A DNA stretch of 42,461 bases from Oscillospiraceae bacterium. GTDB taxonomy: Bacteria; Bacillota; Clostridia; Oscillospirales; UBA929. The notes under the pieces were generated by a model, which was not told the origin of the DNA, searched no databases, and saw only the letters and a list, made by a program, of their open reading frames with translations. The translations under genes and the position numbers were made by a program. Numbering within the stretch: the first letter of the stretch is position 1; each line of letters opens with the position of its first letter. The stretch lies in contig JAIRTA010000146.1 of assembly GCA_031255175.1 (NCBI GenBank), positions 1 through 42,461 on the forward strand, in the 5' to 3' direction. Shown here one piece after another: positions 1 through 9,806 of this stretch.

Positions 1-98
1 GTTTTCCGCATTTTTACTGAAAGCAAAAAAATTCAATATTTCCCTAATATGTTCAGTCGTATGGGGCAACAATCTCAGGATTTTAGGAGAATTCAGTT

Positions 99-1226
99 AT
101 GAAAAAGTACGTAATGTTCTTATTTCTCTTCCTCGCGTTCCTCATGTTGCTTGTCCCGCTGGCCGGTTGTGAGGCGGCCGCGGACGAAACGGAGAGCGAG
201 AGCGGCCTTGCGTCTCTGTACAGCGCGGGGATTGATGAAAACGGTTTTTGGAAGGGAATTAAAGCGCTCGATTACGTGGAGAATCTCGATTACCGGGCGA
301 TGACCATTCCCGCCGGCGCGCATCAGGTTTCGGACGATTACCTCCAATACCAAATCGACACCCTCATGGCAGGATACATCTCGCGAATCCAAATTATGGA
401 TCGCGCAGTCGCCGACGGCGATACGGTGAACATCGATTATGAGGGCAAGATAGACGGAGTTGTGTTTGAGGGCGGCTCTACCATGACCGTGGGCGTGGAT
501 GTTATCATTGGAACGGCGGACGATACAGAGAATATGTTAAGCTTTCTCGACGGATTTTTAGAACAGCTGATCGGGCGGATGCCCGGAGAAAAATTTGATA
601 TTGAGGTAACATTTCCCGCCGATTACCATGAAGAAACACTGCGGAATAAAAAAGCTGTGTTTGCGACGATCATAAATTATATTGTCAAAAGGGAGGAATT
701 GACCGATGACTTTGTAGCGGAGAACCTGTCCGCGTCCAACGGTTGGACAACCGTTGAAGAAATGAGAAGGAGTATGCGGGCGGATATTCAAAAAAATCTC
801 ATACAAGAATACATAGAGCAATTCCTCAGGAGCAAAGTGCCCGTCAAATCCATTCCCGATTCGTTGATGAAATACCAGGAATTGCTCTTGTTGCATAGTT
901 ACCAGGAATTGGCAGACTATAACGGAATGGAGCTGGAAGAATACCTCCAAGCATATGAGGGCTTCTCCAATGTGAAGGAATGCGTGGCGGATGCACATGG
1001 CGACCTTGCGGAGAATGCAAAGTATTTCCTGATAATCCAAGCTGTGGCGGAAGACGCGGGCATTTTGGTTGACGATGAAGACATGACAAAGTATTCTTCC
1101 GAACACCTGTGGTCGAGCGACATTGCTGTACAAGTGGAATATTATGGGTCGCCTTACGTAAAGCAGGCGGTCCTCAGCCAAAAAGTTCTCGATTATATTG
1201 CCGAAAACGCCGTATTGGCGGCTTGA
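99..1226 (+). CDS. Lipoprotein with FKBP-type/trigger-factor-like peptidyl-prolyl isomerase domain
   Basis: Signal peptide with lipobox (LVPLAGC); region VADGDTVNIDYEGKIDGVVFEGG...EQLIGRMPGEKFDIEVTFPADYHEE...LRNKKAVF typical of FKBP/trigger factor. Confidence 0.85.
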   Translation: MKKYVMFLFLFLAFLMLLVPLAGCEAAADETESESGLASLYSAGIDENGFWKGIKALDYVENLDYRAMTIPAGAHQVSDDYLQYQIDTLMAGYISRIQIMDRAVADGDTVNIDYEGKIDGVVFEGGSTMTVGVDVIIGTADDTENMLSFLDGFLEQLIGRMPGEKFDIEVTFPADYHEETLRNKKAVFATIINYIVKREELTDDFVAENLSASNGWTTVEEMRRSMRADIQKNLIQEYIEQFLRSKVPVKSIPDSLMKYQELLLLHSYQELADYNGMELEEYLQAYEGFSNVKECVADAHGDLAENAKYFLIIQAVAEDAGILVDDEDMTKYSSEHLWSSDIAVQVEYYGSPYVKQAVLSQKVLDYIAENAVLAA

Positions 1227-1260
1227 GTGATGATAAAACGGAAGGGATGATGATGAAGCG

Positions 1261-1704
1261 ATGAAAAAACATGTCTGCTTTTTGGCTTTTATTTTCGTGG
1301 CGGTTCTCTTTTCCTGTTTGCTCAGCGCCTGTACGGTCGCTGACACCGACCCCTCCGCATTGGAGACATACGATTTCGGTCGGGATAAAGTCCCCAGCGT
1401 TACGTCGGTGGTTGGCAGGCGGACGGTTACGGATGTGGAATCCGAAGGCAAGAATGAGTTTCCCAGCAGGCAGTACACATACCAGAGCGATTCGGTTTCC
1501 GACGACCTTTCCCAATATATCCAACGCCTGCAGGAGCAGGCGTGGACGGCAACGGGGGTTGGGTATAATCTGGAAGAATCGCCGGGCAGCGCGCAGTTTT
1601 TCAAAGAGTCTGCCGACGAGGGACAGATTTTGACTGTCTTCATCACGTATGAAGACAATGAATACGCAATTAAGGTTACAAAAATGGAAGCGATCCTTCA
1701 ATAA
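1261..1704 (+). CDS. Small putative lipoprotein, unknown function
   Basis: Signal peptide with lipobox (LLSACT); RBS-like sequence upstream; same orientation as neighbours. Confidence 0.6.
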   Translation: MKKHVCFLAFIFVAVLFSCLLSACTVADTDPSALETYDFGRDKVPSVTSVVGRRTVTDVESEGKNEFPSRQYTYQSDSVSDDLSQYIQRLQEQAWTATGVGYNLEESPGSAQFFKESADEGQILTVFITYEDNEYAIKVTKMEAILQ

Positions 1705-1728
1705 AAACGGAAAGGGAATAGAGACAGT

Positions 1729-2508
1729 ATGTTTATGCGAGGGAAAACCACACGCAAGTGCGCGCTGGCGCTTGTGCCGCTTCTCTGGATTTTTGGGAGC
1801 GCGAATCTCGCTGTGCTGGCGGCCGGCGAGGTGACGGTGCAGGTAAAAGACGTGACCGTCAGCGCGGGGCAGACGGTTACGACAGAGCTGATTATGGACG
1901 GAACATTTGCGGCCTTCCAAGGGGCTCTGACATATGACACCGACGCGCTGACACTGGAAAAAATCGAAGCCAGCAGTTTGCTTTCGGGAGGCCTGACAAG
2001 GTTCAACCAAGACGCGATAACCGGCGAATTTATAAGCGGCTCCTTTGTCAGTGCGTCGGCCGGCAACATGGTGGTCGACGGCGCGGCGCTCACGTTTACT
2101 TTCAGTGCCGGGAGCAACGCAAGCGGAACGTATTCGTTCGGCGTAGAACAACTCCTGGTCTACGACGAAGAAGGCACGTTGCTCACTGTCAATGCCGTGG
2201 ACACGGTTGTGGTTCCGGTGACCCCGCACGCGCCGACCCAAGAGCCGACACCGCCTCCGCCGCCTCAGGAAGCAACACCGGTTCCGCCGGCCCGGGAACC
2301 GACACCGGCCCCGACAACCAACAAGCCGACACCGGTTCCGCCGCCCCCGGAGTCAACACCGGCCCCAACGGCCACCGACCCGGATCCCAACCCTTCCGCC
2401 GGCAGCGGAGAGATCATCTTTCTGCCGATCGTTGCGGTTATCGTGGTGGCCGGCATTGTGCTGACCGTAGTTCGCATCAGGAAAAATAAAAGAAAAGACA
2501 CAAAATGA
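1729..2508 (+). CDS. Cohesin-domain protein with Pro/Thr-rich linker and C-terminal transmembrane anchor
   Basis: VTVQVKDVTVSAGQTVTTELIMDG..FQGALTYDTDALTLEKIEAS cohesin-like; PTPxPPPxE linker; C-terminal hydrophobic helix followed by RIRKNKRK. Confidence 0.75.
   Translation: MFMRGKTTRKCALALVPLLWIFGSANLAVLAAGEVTVQVKDVTVSAGQTVTTELIMDGTFAAFQGALTYDTDALTLEKIEASSLLSGGLTRFNQDAITGEFISGSFVSASAGNMVVDGAALTFTFSAGSNASGTYSFGVEQLLVYDEEGTLLTVNAVDTVVVPVTPHAPTQEPTPPPPPQEATPVPPAREPTPAPTTNKPTPVPPPPESTPAPTATDPDPNPSAGSGEIIFLPIVAVIVVAGIVLTVVRIRKNKRKDTK
2230..2400 (+). repeat. Pro/Thr-rich coding repeat (linker of cohesin protein)
   Basis: Recurrent gccgacaccgg-ttccgccg-type units encoding EPTPAP/KPTPVPPPPE. Confidence 0.7.
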
Positions 2509-2689
2509 GGGTATGTGCAACCGAAATAAAGGGGGGAGAAATGCAAGTCTTATGGACTGGCAGCGTAAAATTGACTTTTGAATGATAGGGGGGCAAATCT
2601 TAGCAAAGTACCTATGAATTGTAAAATATTGTAAACTAAGAAGAAACATGTTTTCGGCAACAATTGAAGAAGAACAGGAGGACTTCAAA

Positions 2690-4117
2690 ATGAAGAAGAA
2701 ATCATTCTCATATGTACTGTCGATGGTGCTGCTTTTGGCATTGTTCGCAGGGATGATGACGCCTGCGTCGGCCGCTGCGTCGGCCACTTTGTCGGTGGCC
2801 AATGTACAGGCATATCCGGGAAGCACAATCACGGTGGACGTCAGTCTCAGCGGCGCGGTATCAGGTCTGCAAATCACACTCGAATATGACGCGTCTGTGC
2901 TCACACCGGAGAAGATCGTGGCGGGTCCGCAATGCCCCGGCGGATGGTTGGTAGTACCCTCCGAAGAGCCTACAATGGGTCGCTTCGTTGCCTCGGGCTC
3001 GCTCGCGAGTGAAGCCATAGACGGCGTTGTCGCACGGTACACCTATAAAGTGAATCAAGATGCGGCTCTGGGCAGCTCTTCTTTGCGTGTGGTCACAGCC
3101 ATTATGTCGGACGGCGGTACCGACTTTAACGCGATGGTGTCGAGCCACGGCTCGGTCACGGTGGTGTCCGGCGACACGGGCGACGCAGACGATCCAGTTC
3201 CCCCGGGCCCCGCCGTGACCGCCGTAACGGTCGCCCCAAGTACGGTCAGTGTCACGCGGGGCACAACCCGGCAGTTCAACGCGACCGTGACCGCAGAAGG
3301 CGGCGCGCCGGAGGCGGTGAGTTGGCAGGTGACGGGCAGCACCAACGCGGGAACGGCGATCAGTGCAGACGGTCTTCTGACTGTGGCAGCCGGCGAGCCG
3401 ATCGGTACGCTGTATGTTGTGGCGACATCCACATTCGACAGCACCAAACAGGCCACGGCCACCGTGACGGTCACATCCGGCGGCGGCACCCCTCCTTCCA
3501 ATAGTGGCAGTACAAGCGCCCCTGTCGCCGAGGTGTCCGACGAGGAGACGCCGCTTGCGGATACCTTCCCGTTCACGGATGTTGCGGAGGGGGATTGGTT
3601 CTACGGCGACGTGTATTACATGTGGGAAAACGACCTGATGAACGGCACGTCAGATACGCTGTTCAGCCCGGGCAGGGCGCTGACGCGCGGCATGGTGGTC
3701 ACCGTGCTGTATCGCATGGAGTCGGAGCCCAGTGTGGACGGCTTGGACAATCCCTTCTCCGACGTCGCGGAAGGTATATGGTACACAGACGCCATCAAAT
3801 GGGCCGCCGACAAAAAGATCATTCTGGGCTACGGCAACGACAATTTCGGCCCGGACGACAACATCACGAGGGAACAGATGGCGGCCATCCTTTACCGCTA
3901 TCAGCAGTTCACCGAAGACGCGCCGCCCGACGCTGTCGAGGAGATAGCGTTTGCCGACGAGGGCGACATCAGCGACTACGCGAAAGATCCTGTCAAGGCG
4001 CTGGTCATACAGGGTATCATAAACGGCAAACCAAACAACAGATTCGACCCGAAAGGCAACGCGACCCGCGCCGAGTTTGCCGCTATGCTGCACAGGTACG
4101 CAGCAGCTCTGGAATAG
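2690..4117 (+). CDS. Secreted cohesin + Ig-like + SLH-domain surface protein
   Basis: ATG after AGGAGG; signal peptide; cohesin-like ATLSVANVQAYPGSTITVDVSLSG...LQITLEYDASVLTPEKIVAG; Ig-like VTVAPSTVSVTRGTTRQFNATV; SLH motifs (FTDVAEGDWFYGDVYYMWENDLMNG; NPFSDVAEGIWYTDAIKWAADKKIILGYG; third copy). Confidence 0.85.
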   Translation: MKKKSFSYVLSMVLLLALFAGMMTPASAAASATLSVANVQAYPGSTITVDVSLSGAVSGLQITLEYDASVLTPEKIVAGPQCPGGWLVVPSEEPTMGRFVASGSLASEAIDGVVARYTYKVNQDAALGSSSLRVVTAIMSDGGTDFNAMVSSHGSVTVVSGDTGDADDPVPPGPAVTAVTVAPSTVSVTRGTTRQFNATVTAEGGAPEAVSWQVTGSTNAGTAISADGLLTVAAGEPIGTLYVVATSTFDSTKQATATVTVTSGGGTPPSNSGSTSAPVAEVSDEETPLADTFPFTDVAEGDWFYGDVYYMWENDLMNGTSDTLFSPGRALTRGMVVTVLYRMESEPSVDGLDNPFSDVAEGIWYTDAIKWAADKKIILGYGNDNFGPDDNITREQMAAILYRYQQFTEDAPPDAVEEIAFADEGDISDYAKDPVKALVIQGIINGKPNNRFDPKGNATRAEFAAMLHRYAAALE

Positions 4118-4189
4118 GGGGGATGCGCGCAACTGGAGATTAAAAATAATTATGTGAGAAGAAGGTGATGCCAAAAAGAGAGTGAGGGG

Positions 4190-4206
4190 CCGGTGCGAAG
4201 CACCGG
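4190..4206 (+). other. Perfect hairpin (ccggtgc-gaa-gcaccgg) in the leader of the GH3 gene
   Basis: 7-bp inverted repeat with GAA loop, about 36 nt upstream of the ATG. Confidence 0.5.
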
Positions 4207-4242
4207 AAAAGAATCGTCATTACTTTAAGGAGGAAGAATCCA

Positions 4243-7122
4243 ATGAAGCGACTCATTGCGACCCTTTGCGCGCTTGTCTTTGTAATAGGCGTGTGTACCA
4301 TTCCGATCTACGCGGCGCCCGAGGACACTACATACGCGAATTACGCCAAGGTGCGACTGGTCACGACCAGCAATGGCCTTGTCCTTGCTGCCAGCGATGA
4401 CACCGGCGTCCGGTTCATTTATGACCAGCCCTCCGGTTACGTTTTCAAAGACCTCAATAAAAACGGCAGAATCGACGTATATGAAGACTGGCGTGAGGAC
4501 ATCGACACCCGCACAGCGGACCTGCTGTCGCAGATATCGCTCACCGAGAAATTCGCCCTGATGGCCCACAACGGCACCAACGTCAACAACGGCAACCGCA
4601 TGGCCGTGAGCAGATCCATCGGCAAGGGCACCCAGGCTGACGGCAGTTCGGGCAACCTCCTGCAGAGGAACGCCGAAGCCACCGCGTTTGGCATTCCCTA
4701 TGCCTTCAGCTCCGACCCGGTTCACACCGGAGTCCAGGACACAGGCTCAAATGACGAAGGCGGCGGCGGCACCGGTTACGCGCCCGTCACGAACATTTCC
4801 CGCTGGCCCAACACCCTTGGCCTGGCCAACTCCTTCAGCCCGGAGCTCCACTATGCCTTCGGCCAGGTGATCTCGCAGGAATACAGAAACAGCCAGATCT
4901 TCCAGCAGCTCGGCCCGCTGATCGACCAGTCCACCCATCCGGTCTGGGGCCGTATTAACAGCGCCATCACCGAGGACTATGACCTGCTCATTGACTTGGT
5001 TCAGGCGGAAGTATCCGGCATGCAGACCACCGAAGGCGAGCCCATCAAGGATTACGGCCTCCCGGAAGGCTGGGGCAAAGATTCCATCAGCGCCATGACC
5101 AAGCATCTTCTGGGCACCGGTTCGGGTGAGTTCGGCTATGAGGGCCACACGCAAATCGGCGGCTGGCTGGTCTATCCGGGCGGCGGCTATGAGAAGCTGA
5201 TCGGCACCGCGGCCGACGCGTCCGGCTTTGGCCTCTTTGCGCCGCACTCCTCCAAAACCGCCAACGCGGGCATGACGGCGTACGGCATCGCGGTCGGCGA
5301 CGACGGCCTCGGCAGACACAACGAACTCCTCGGCGACAAACGCTTCTCACTTGTCGGCGGCGGTTACAGCAAATGGCTGATGACCGATTACCTCAGAGAA
5401 GGAAGAAACTGGGACGGCATGATCACCTCCGACTGGGGCATCTATGGCGGTACCGGCGCTTCCAACCACGGTATGCAAAACAGATTCGGCGTGAATGACG
5501 CCCTGCGTTACTTCGTCTCCTACATGTCCGGCATGTCCCAGACCGGCGGCACCGGCAATGTAGCCACCTGCCAATTGGCCTACGACATCGGCGTGAACGG
5601 CGACCCGGCGCGCGGCATTCCCGCTTACGGCCAGGCATATATGGACGCAATGGTCGACGCCAGGGCCGGAAACGTCATCAAGACCATCATGAAGTGCGGG
5701 CTGTTTGAAAACCCCTATTCCGATCCCGACAAGGCGGACAGAGAAAACGGCAGTTCCGAGCTGAACCAGATTGCCTTTGACGGGCACCATCAGTCCATCG
5801 TCATGATCAAGAACCACGACAACCTCCTGCCCATCGAGATCAGAAGCGCGAAGGCGTATGCCGTTGGCAGCTATATCTCAGGCGGTACAAGTGGCTATGG
5901 CGCTATCGGTCATGACAACAGAGGCATCACTGAAATGGCCGGCCGTTTCTACGACACAACAACCGACCCGGACGAAGCCGATTTCGCCATTGTAATGCTC
6001 ACCGGCCCGGCCAACGGCAACGGCACTGTGGGTCAGGCCCAGACCGCCCAGTTCGGCCCCTACACCAAGACGGTGGGACGCGAGGTCTCCCTCGGCGGTT
6101 ACTGGTACCATGCCGACGGAAGCATCGTCCAGGCGTATGAGATCCCCAACCCGGCAAACGGCGACTACAAGCAAAATATGTCCAACATCGGAACCACCTT
6201 CTCGAATACACAGATACAAAATGTTCTGCAACTTCTCGTCGACACCAAAGCGGCGGTGGGCGACAAGCCGATCGTCCTCATCCTCAACTACAGGAACGCG
6301 ATTGTCCCCGTGGAATTTGAGCCCCTGGCAGACGCGATTGTCGTGGGCGTCGAGACAGCCCAGGAGGCGTTTATGAACGTCATCTGCGGCAGATATGAGC
6401 CCACCGGACTGTTGGCGGTCACCTTCCCGCGGAGCATGGCCCACATCGAGTTGTCCGCCGAGGACGTTCCGGACACCACGCCTTATGTCGATGCCGACAA
6501 CAACGTCTATCAGTTTGGTTTCGGCCTGAACTACAGCGGCAGAATCGTGGACGCGCGCACCGAGAAATACTTGGGCCTCAAAGCCATCAACGAGGCCAAG
6601 CTGCGCAGCGACGGCACGGTCAGAGTCCCGATCGAATTGCTGAGTTACAAGTACGGCCCGACCGGCGTGACCGCAACGGCCTACTATGACAAAGCCGACC
6701 TGACCCTTGAGGGCTTCGAACCGGCTCCCGGCTTCCTGCTCGTGGGCAGCGGCGATCAATTCACGTTTGCAAACACAAGAGCGATCACAACAAACACGGT
6801 CATCGGCTATGCGATCTTCAAGCCCGCGAACACCGCCAGCTTCGACGTTTCTAAAGTGACTTTCGCTATGGACGGCGTGGCGTGGGACATCGACAGCAAT
6901 CCCACTATGGCGCGTTTCAATGACGTAGAAGTCAGCAGCATGGCCCTCGGCGATGTGAACTTAGACGGTGTTATAGATGTCAGAGACGCCGTTCTGCTGC
7001 TCCAGTATCTGGCGGGCAATACAACCCTTTCCGCGGCGCAACTCACGGCGGCTGATGCCAACCTCGACGGAAATGTCACAGTCTCCGACGTGGTCATCAT
7101 CATGCAGATGTGTATGGCCTAA
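4243..7122 (+). CDS. Secreted glycoside hydrolase family 3 with C-terminal type-I dockerin
   Basis: Signal peptide; GH3 nucleophile region WDGMITSDWGIYGG; dockerin GDVNLDGVIDVRDAVLLLQYLAG...ADANLDGNVTVSDVVIIMQM. Confidence 0.9.
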   Translation: MKRLIATLCALVFVIGVCTIPIYAAPEDTTYANYAKVRLVTTSNGLVLAASDDTGVRFIYDQPSGYVFKDLNKNGRIDVYEDWREDIDTRTADLLSQISLTEKFALMAHNGTNVNNGNRMAVSRSIGKGTQADGSSGNLLQRNAEATAFGIPYAFSSDPVHTGVQDTGSNDEGGGGTGYAPVTNISRWPNTLGLANSFSPELHYAFGQVISQEYRNSQIFQQLGPLIDQSTHPVWGRINSAITEDYDLLIDLVQAEVSGMQTTEGEPIKDYGLPEGWGKDSISAMTKHLLGTGSGEFGYEGHTQIGGWLVYPGGGYEKLIGTAADASGFGLFAPHSSKTANAGMTAYGIAVGDDGLGRHNELLGDKRFSLVGGGYSKWLMTDYLREGRNWDGMITSDWGIYGGTGASNHGMQNRFGVNDALRYFVSYMSGMSQTGGTGNVATCQLAYDIGVNGDPARGIPAYGQAYMDAMVDARAGNVIKTIMKCGLFENPYSDPDKADRENGSSELNQIAFDGHHQSIVMIKNHDNLLPIEIRSAKAYAVGSYISGGTSGYGAIGHDNRGITEMAGRFYDTTTDPDEADFAIVMLTGPANGNGTVGQAQTAQFGPYTKTVGREVSLGGYWYHADGSIVQAYEIPNPANGDYKQNMSNIGTTFSNTQIQNVLQLLVDTKAAVGDKPIVLILNYRNAIVPVEFEPLADAIVVGVETAQEAFMNVICGRYEPTGLLAVTFPRSMAHIELSAEDVPDTTPYVDADNNVYQFGFGLNYSGRIVDARTEKYLGLKAINEAKLRSDGTVRVPIELLSYKYGPTGVTATAYYDKADLTLEGFEPAPGFLLVGSGDQFTFANTRAITTNTVIGYAIFKPANTASFDVSKVTFAMDGVAWDIDSNPTMARFNDVEVSSMALGDVNLDGVIDVRDAVLLLQYLAGNTTLSAAQLTAADANLDGNVTVSDVVIIMQMCMA

Positions 7123-7244
7123 CATCGAAAAGGGCAGGGATCAGCCGTAACGCAGTGAACCGATTGTATGCGGCCCGACAAAGCTGAACGCCGGGATTTT
7201 GAAATGAGCAAAAGCTGCTTTACGCTATGATCCTTCGCAAATCA

Positions 7245-7288
7245 AAAAGCCCGCAGAGCCTTGAAACCAAAAGGCTCTGCGGGCTTTT
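7245..7288 (+). terminator. Intrinsic terminator, likely bidirectional
   Basis: 17-bp perfect inverted repeat aaaagcccgcagagcct / aggctctgcgggctttt with 10-nt loop. Confidence 0.85.
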
Positions 7289-7511
7289 CCCTCGGGTGGC
7301 TCCGGAAAACAGACATCAAAATCAAAAAGATTATGACAGCCCGCCCTCGTCCGCCTTGCCGGACGACAAAACCCCTGCGGCCATTTGCCGCATATATGAC
7401 CGCGCGTGGGTACAGAAGCCAAATATATCTGCAAAAATGTGTAATCACACCTTGATTTTTTCTGAAATTTGTGGCAAACTGTTTGTGAAGCGCAATGACG
7501 GAGGTGATATT

Positions 7512-8804
7512 TTGAAACGCAGTGTTTTGCAAAAGCTGATTGCATGGAAGTCCGATCCGGACAGAAAGCCCTGCATTATCAAGGGAGCGAGGCAGGTCGG
7601 CAAGACTTGGCTGATGAAAGAATTTGGGGAAAATTACTATGACAGCTTTGTCTATTTCAATTTTGACGAAGAAGATGCGTTGTCTTCCATCTTCGAGACC
7701 AACAAAAACCCGGAACGGATTATCGAATTGCTTGGGCTGTTGAAAGACCGAAAAATCCTGCCCGGAGAGACCCTTGTCATTTTTGATGAGATTCAGGAAT
7801 GCTCCGCCGCGCTGAATGCATTGAAATACTTTAGAGAACAGGCAAACGAATATCATATCCTCGCGGCGGGAAGTCTGCTGGGGACGCTGCTCGCCAAGCC
7901 CAAATCCTATCCGGTCGGCATGGTCAATCTCATCGACTTGTTTCCGCTTTCATTTGACGAGTTTCTTGCCGCCGTGGACGAACCGTTGTATGAATTTTAC
8001 AGCCAAATCAAAAAAGCACAGCCCATAGAAGAGATTTTTCATAGCCGGCTGCTGGAGGCATACAGCTACTACCTCATCATGGGCGGCCTTCCCGAATGCG
8101 TTGCGTCGTGGATAAAGCACAAAGACCCGCAGAGAATCCGAAAAATTCAGAATGAGCTTGTGAGCATTTATGAAAACGATTTTGCCAAACACAATGGCAA
8201 AGTCAACAGCGGGCGGATTTTAATGGTCTTCCGCGGCATTGTCAGCCAGCTTGCCAAAAGCAATGAGAAGTTTATCTACGGCAGCCTGAAAACCGGAGGC
8301 CGCGCAAGAGAATTTAAGGAAGCTATCGAGTGGCTGGTGTCGGCGGGGATGATCAACCGTCTGCACTGTGTAACCAAGCCGGAGCATCCGTTGCCGGCCT
8401 TTGACGACCTTGGCCATTTCAAACTGTTTCTGTTTGATACCGGTCTGCTGAAACACATGGCCGGTATTGACAATGCTGCGATTCTCTTAAAAAGCGATTA
8501 CCAGTTCAAAGGGCCGCTGACGGAGAACTTTGTGTTGCAACAACTGCGCGGGCAATTTGATGTTGCGCCGCGATTTTACGCCGATCGCAGCGGAGAGATT
8601 GATTTCCTCATTCAAAACGGCACTGAGATTATTCCAGTTGAAGTCAAGGGCGGCGAAGACAAAAGCGCGGCCAGCTTCAAGGCATATATCAAACGCCGCG
8701 AGCCGGCGAACGCCATTCGCTTTTCCAAACGCGGCTTTTCCAAAGACGGCGCGATTACCAACCTGCCGCTGTACCTTGCGGGAATGACAAGAGAATTGAT
8801 ATAG
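7512..8804 (+). CDS. AAA ATPase with DUF4143-type C-terminal domain
   Basis: Walker A IIKGARQVGKTWLMKEF; LVIFDEIQE; DUF4143-like EIDFLIQNGTEIIPVEVKGG; TTG start after GGAGGTG. Confidence 0.85.
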   Translation: MKRSVLQKLIAWKSDPDRKPCIIKGARQVGKTWLMKEFGENYYDSFVYFNFDEEDALSSIFETNKNPERIIELLGLLKDRKILPGETLVIFDEIQECSAALNALKYFREQANEYHILAAGSLLGTLLAKPKSYPVGMVNLIDLFPLSFDEFLAAVDEPLYEFYSQIKKAQPIEEIFHSRLLEAYSYYLIMGGLPECVASWIKHKDPQRIRKIQNELVSIYENDFAKHNGKVNSGRILMVFRGIVSQLAKSNEKFIYGSLKTGGRAREFKEAIEWLVSAGMINRLHCVTKPEHPLPAFDDLGHFKLFLFDTGLLKHMAGIDNAAILLKSDYQFKGPLTENFVLQQLRGQFDVAPRFYADRSGEIDFLIQNGTEIIPVEVKGGEDKSAASFKAYIKRREPANAIRFSKRGFSKDGAITNLPLYLAGMTRELI

Positions 8805-8943
8805 CCGTCGGCGCACACGCTCCGGCGTTGCCCTGGTTATGCCGCAAAAACAATATCATCACAGAATTGGAATATTATACCATTTTCACGGTTGTGTGAA
8901 CGCTCCCGTCTATTTTAGAGGATCCGTTTTTCGTATACCGTCA

Positions 8944-8977
8944 AGCGCGGCGGGAACATCAACATTCCCGCCGCGCT
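8944..8977. terminator. Hairpin, likely terminator downstream of the Rpn-like remnant
   Basis: 13-bp perfect inverted repeat agcgcggcgggaa / ttcccgccgcgct. Confidence 0.5.
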
Positions 8978-8997
8978 GTTCTTTATTGTTTGTTTCT

Positions 8998-9499
8998 TTA
9001 CTGTTTGTTTTCGTCAAGCATGGCGCGGAGCCGTGCGATTTCCGCGTCCTTTTCCGCAACGACGCCCTGCCATTTTTCGCGGGCGCGCGTCTCGCCCTCC
9101 GCAATGCCCTCCGCTTTTCCCTCTTGTCTTGCATTTTTCAAAGCCGAAGCTTCGTTATGCCGGGCGCGAGAGCGCAAACGTTCCAGTTCTTTGAATTCCT
9201 CCGTCGCCGTGATCCTGTGGTAGGCGCCTATCGCCTGTTGCACATCCAACACCTCCATCGCCTCAAGCTGCCTTAGTTCTTCCTCCGTGTTCGCGTTAAA
9301 CAGCGCAAGCCATAGAGAACTTATTTCCTATAATATCCGGCGGCATTTCCGGATTTGCTATCTCAAACTCTTCTATGCTTTCAAATGGTATATTGAGCAA
9401 AGCTGAAATCAGTTTTTTCAGCAAACCCGGGTAATGCACAAAGAGCATCTTGAACAATATATCGTTGGTAAATCTGTACGCAAGCTTCGCCATAGACAC
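8998..9499 (-). pseudogene. Rpn/PD-(D/E)XK nuclease family remnant with internal deletion
   Basis: N-terminal ORF MAKLAYRFTNDILFKMLFVHYPGLLKKLISALLNI (9296-9499) and C-terminal ORF (8998-9258) are in different frames; the central part is missing. Confidence 0.65.
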
Positions 9500-9638
9500 A
9501 CCTCTTTGTAATTATTATACTACCGAAGCGGCGCAATTGCAATCAAAACTTTCAAAACTACCCATCAAGCAACATCCACAGAACAACATGTCGAATGTTA
9601 TGCATTTCGCTGAAATATATCAGATTCAGAGAAAACGC

Positions 9639-9667
9639 TTGCTCACCGCGGTTTGTTGTGGTACAAT
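9639..9667 (+). promoter_or_regulatory. Sigma-A-type promoter for the ANTAR regulator
   Basis: TTGCTC - 17 nt - TACAAT. Confidence 0.55.
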
Positions 9668-9690
9668 ATCGACAGAGCAATAGAGAATTT

Positions 9691-9775
9691 CGGGGTACAA
9701 CAGGGTATTCCGCGTTACGGTAACAAGGCCAAGCATGGGGGCGCGCGCGGCTCCGGTGCGGTGTCTTGTTTTTTT
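9691..9775 (+). promoter_or_regulatory. Leader of the ANTAR regulator: P1 hairpin, P2 hairpin and overlapping terminator-like hairpin
   Basis: P1 cggggtac-AACAGG-gtattccg (9691-9712); P2 ggt-AACAAG-gcc (9719-9730); acaaggc (9723-9729) pairs with gtcttgt (9763-9769) followed by a T run. Confidence 0.5.
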
Positions 9776-9806
9776 GTTGTACGCGCCCGTACACGGGAGG
9801 AATCGC

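Noticed and set aside
2230-2400. Possible CRISPR-like or minisatellite array
   Set aside because: Repeats are in-frame Pro/Thr linker codons with no regular spacers.
7227-7511. N-terminal extension of the ATPase ORF
   Set aside because: Runs through the GH3 terminator; a TTG start at 7512 with GGAGGTG is more plausible.
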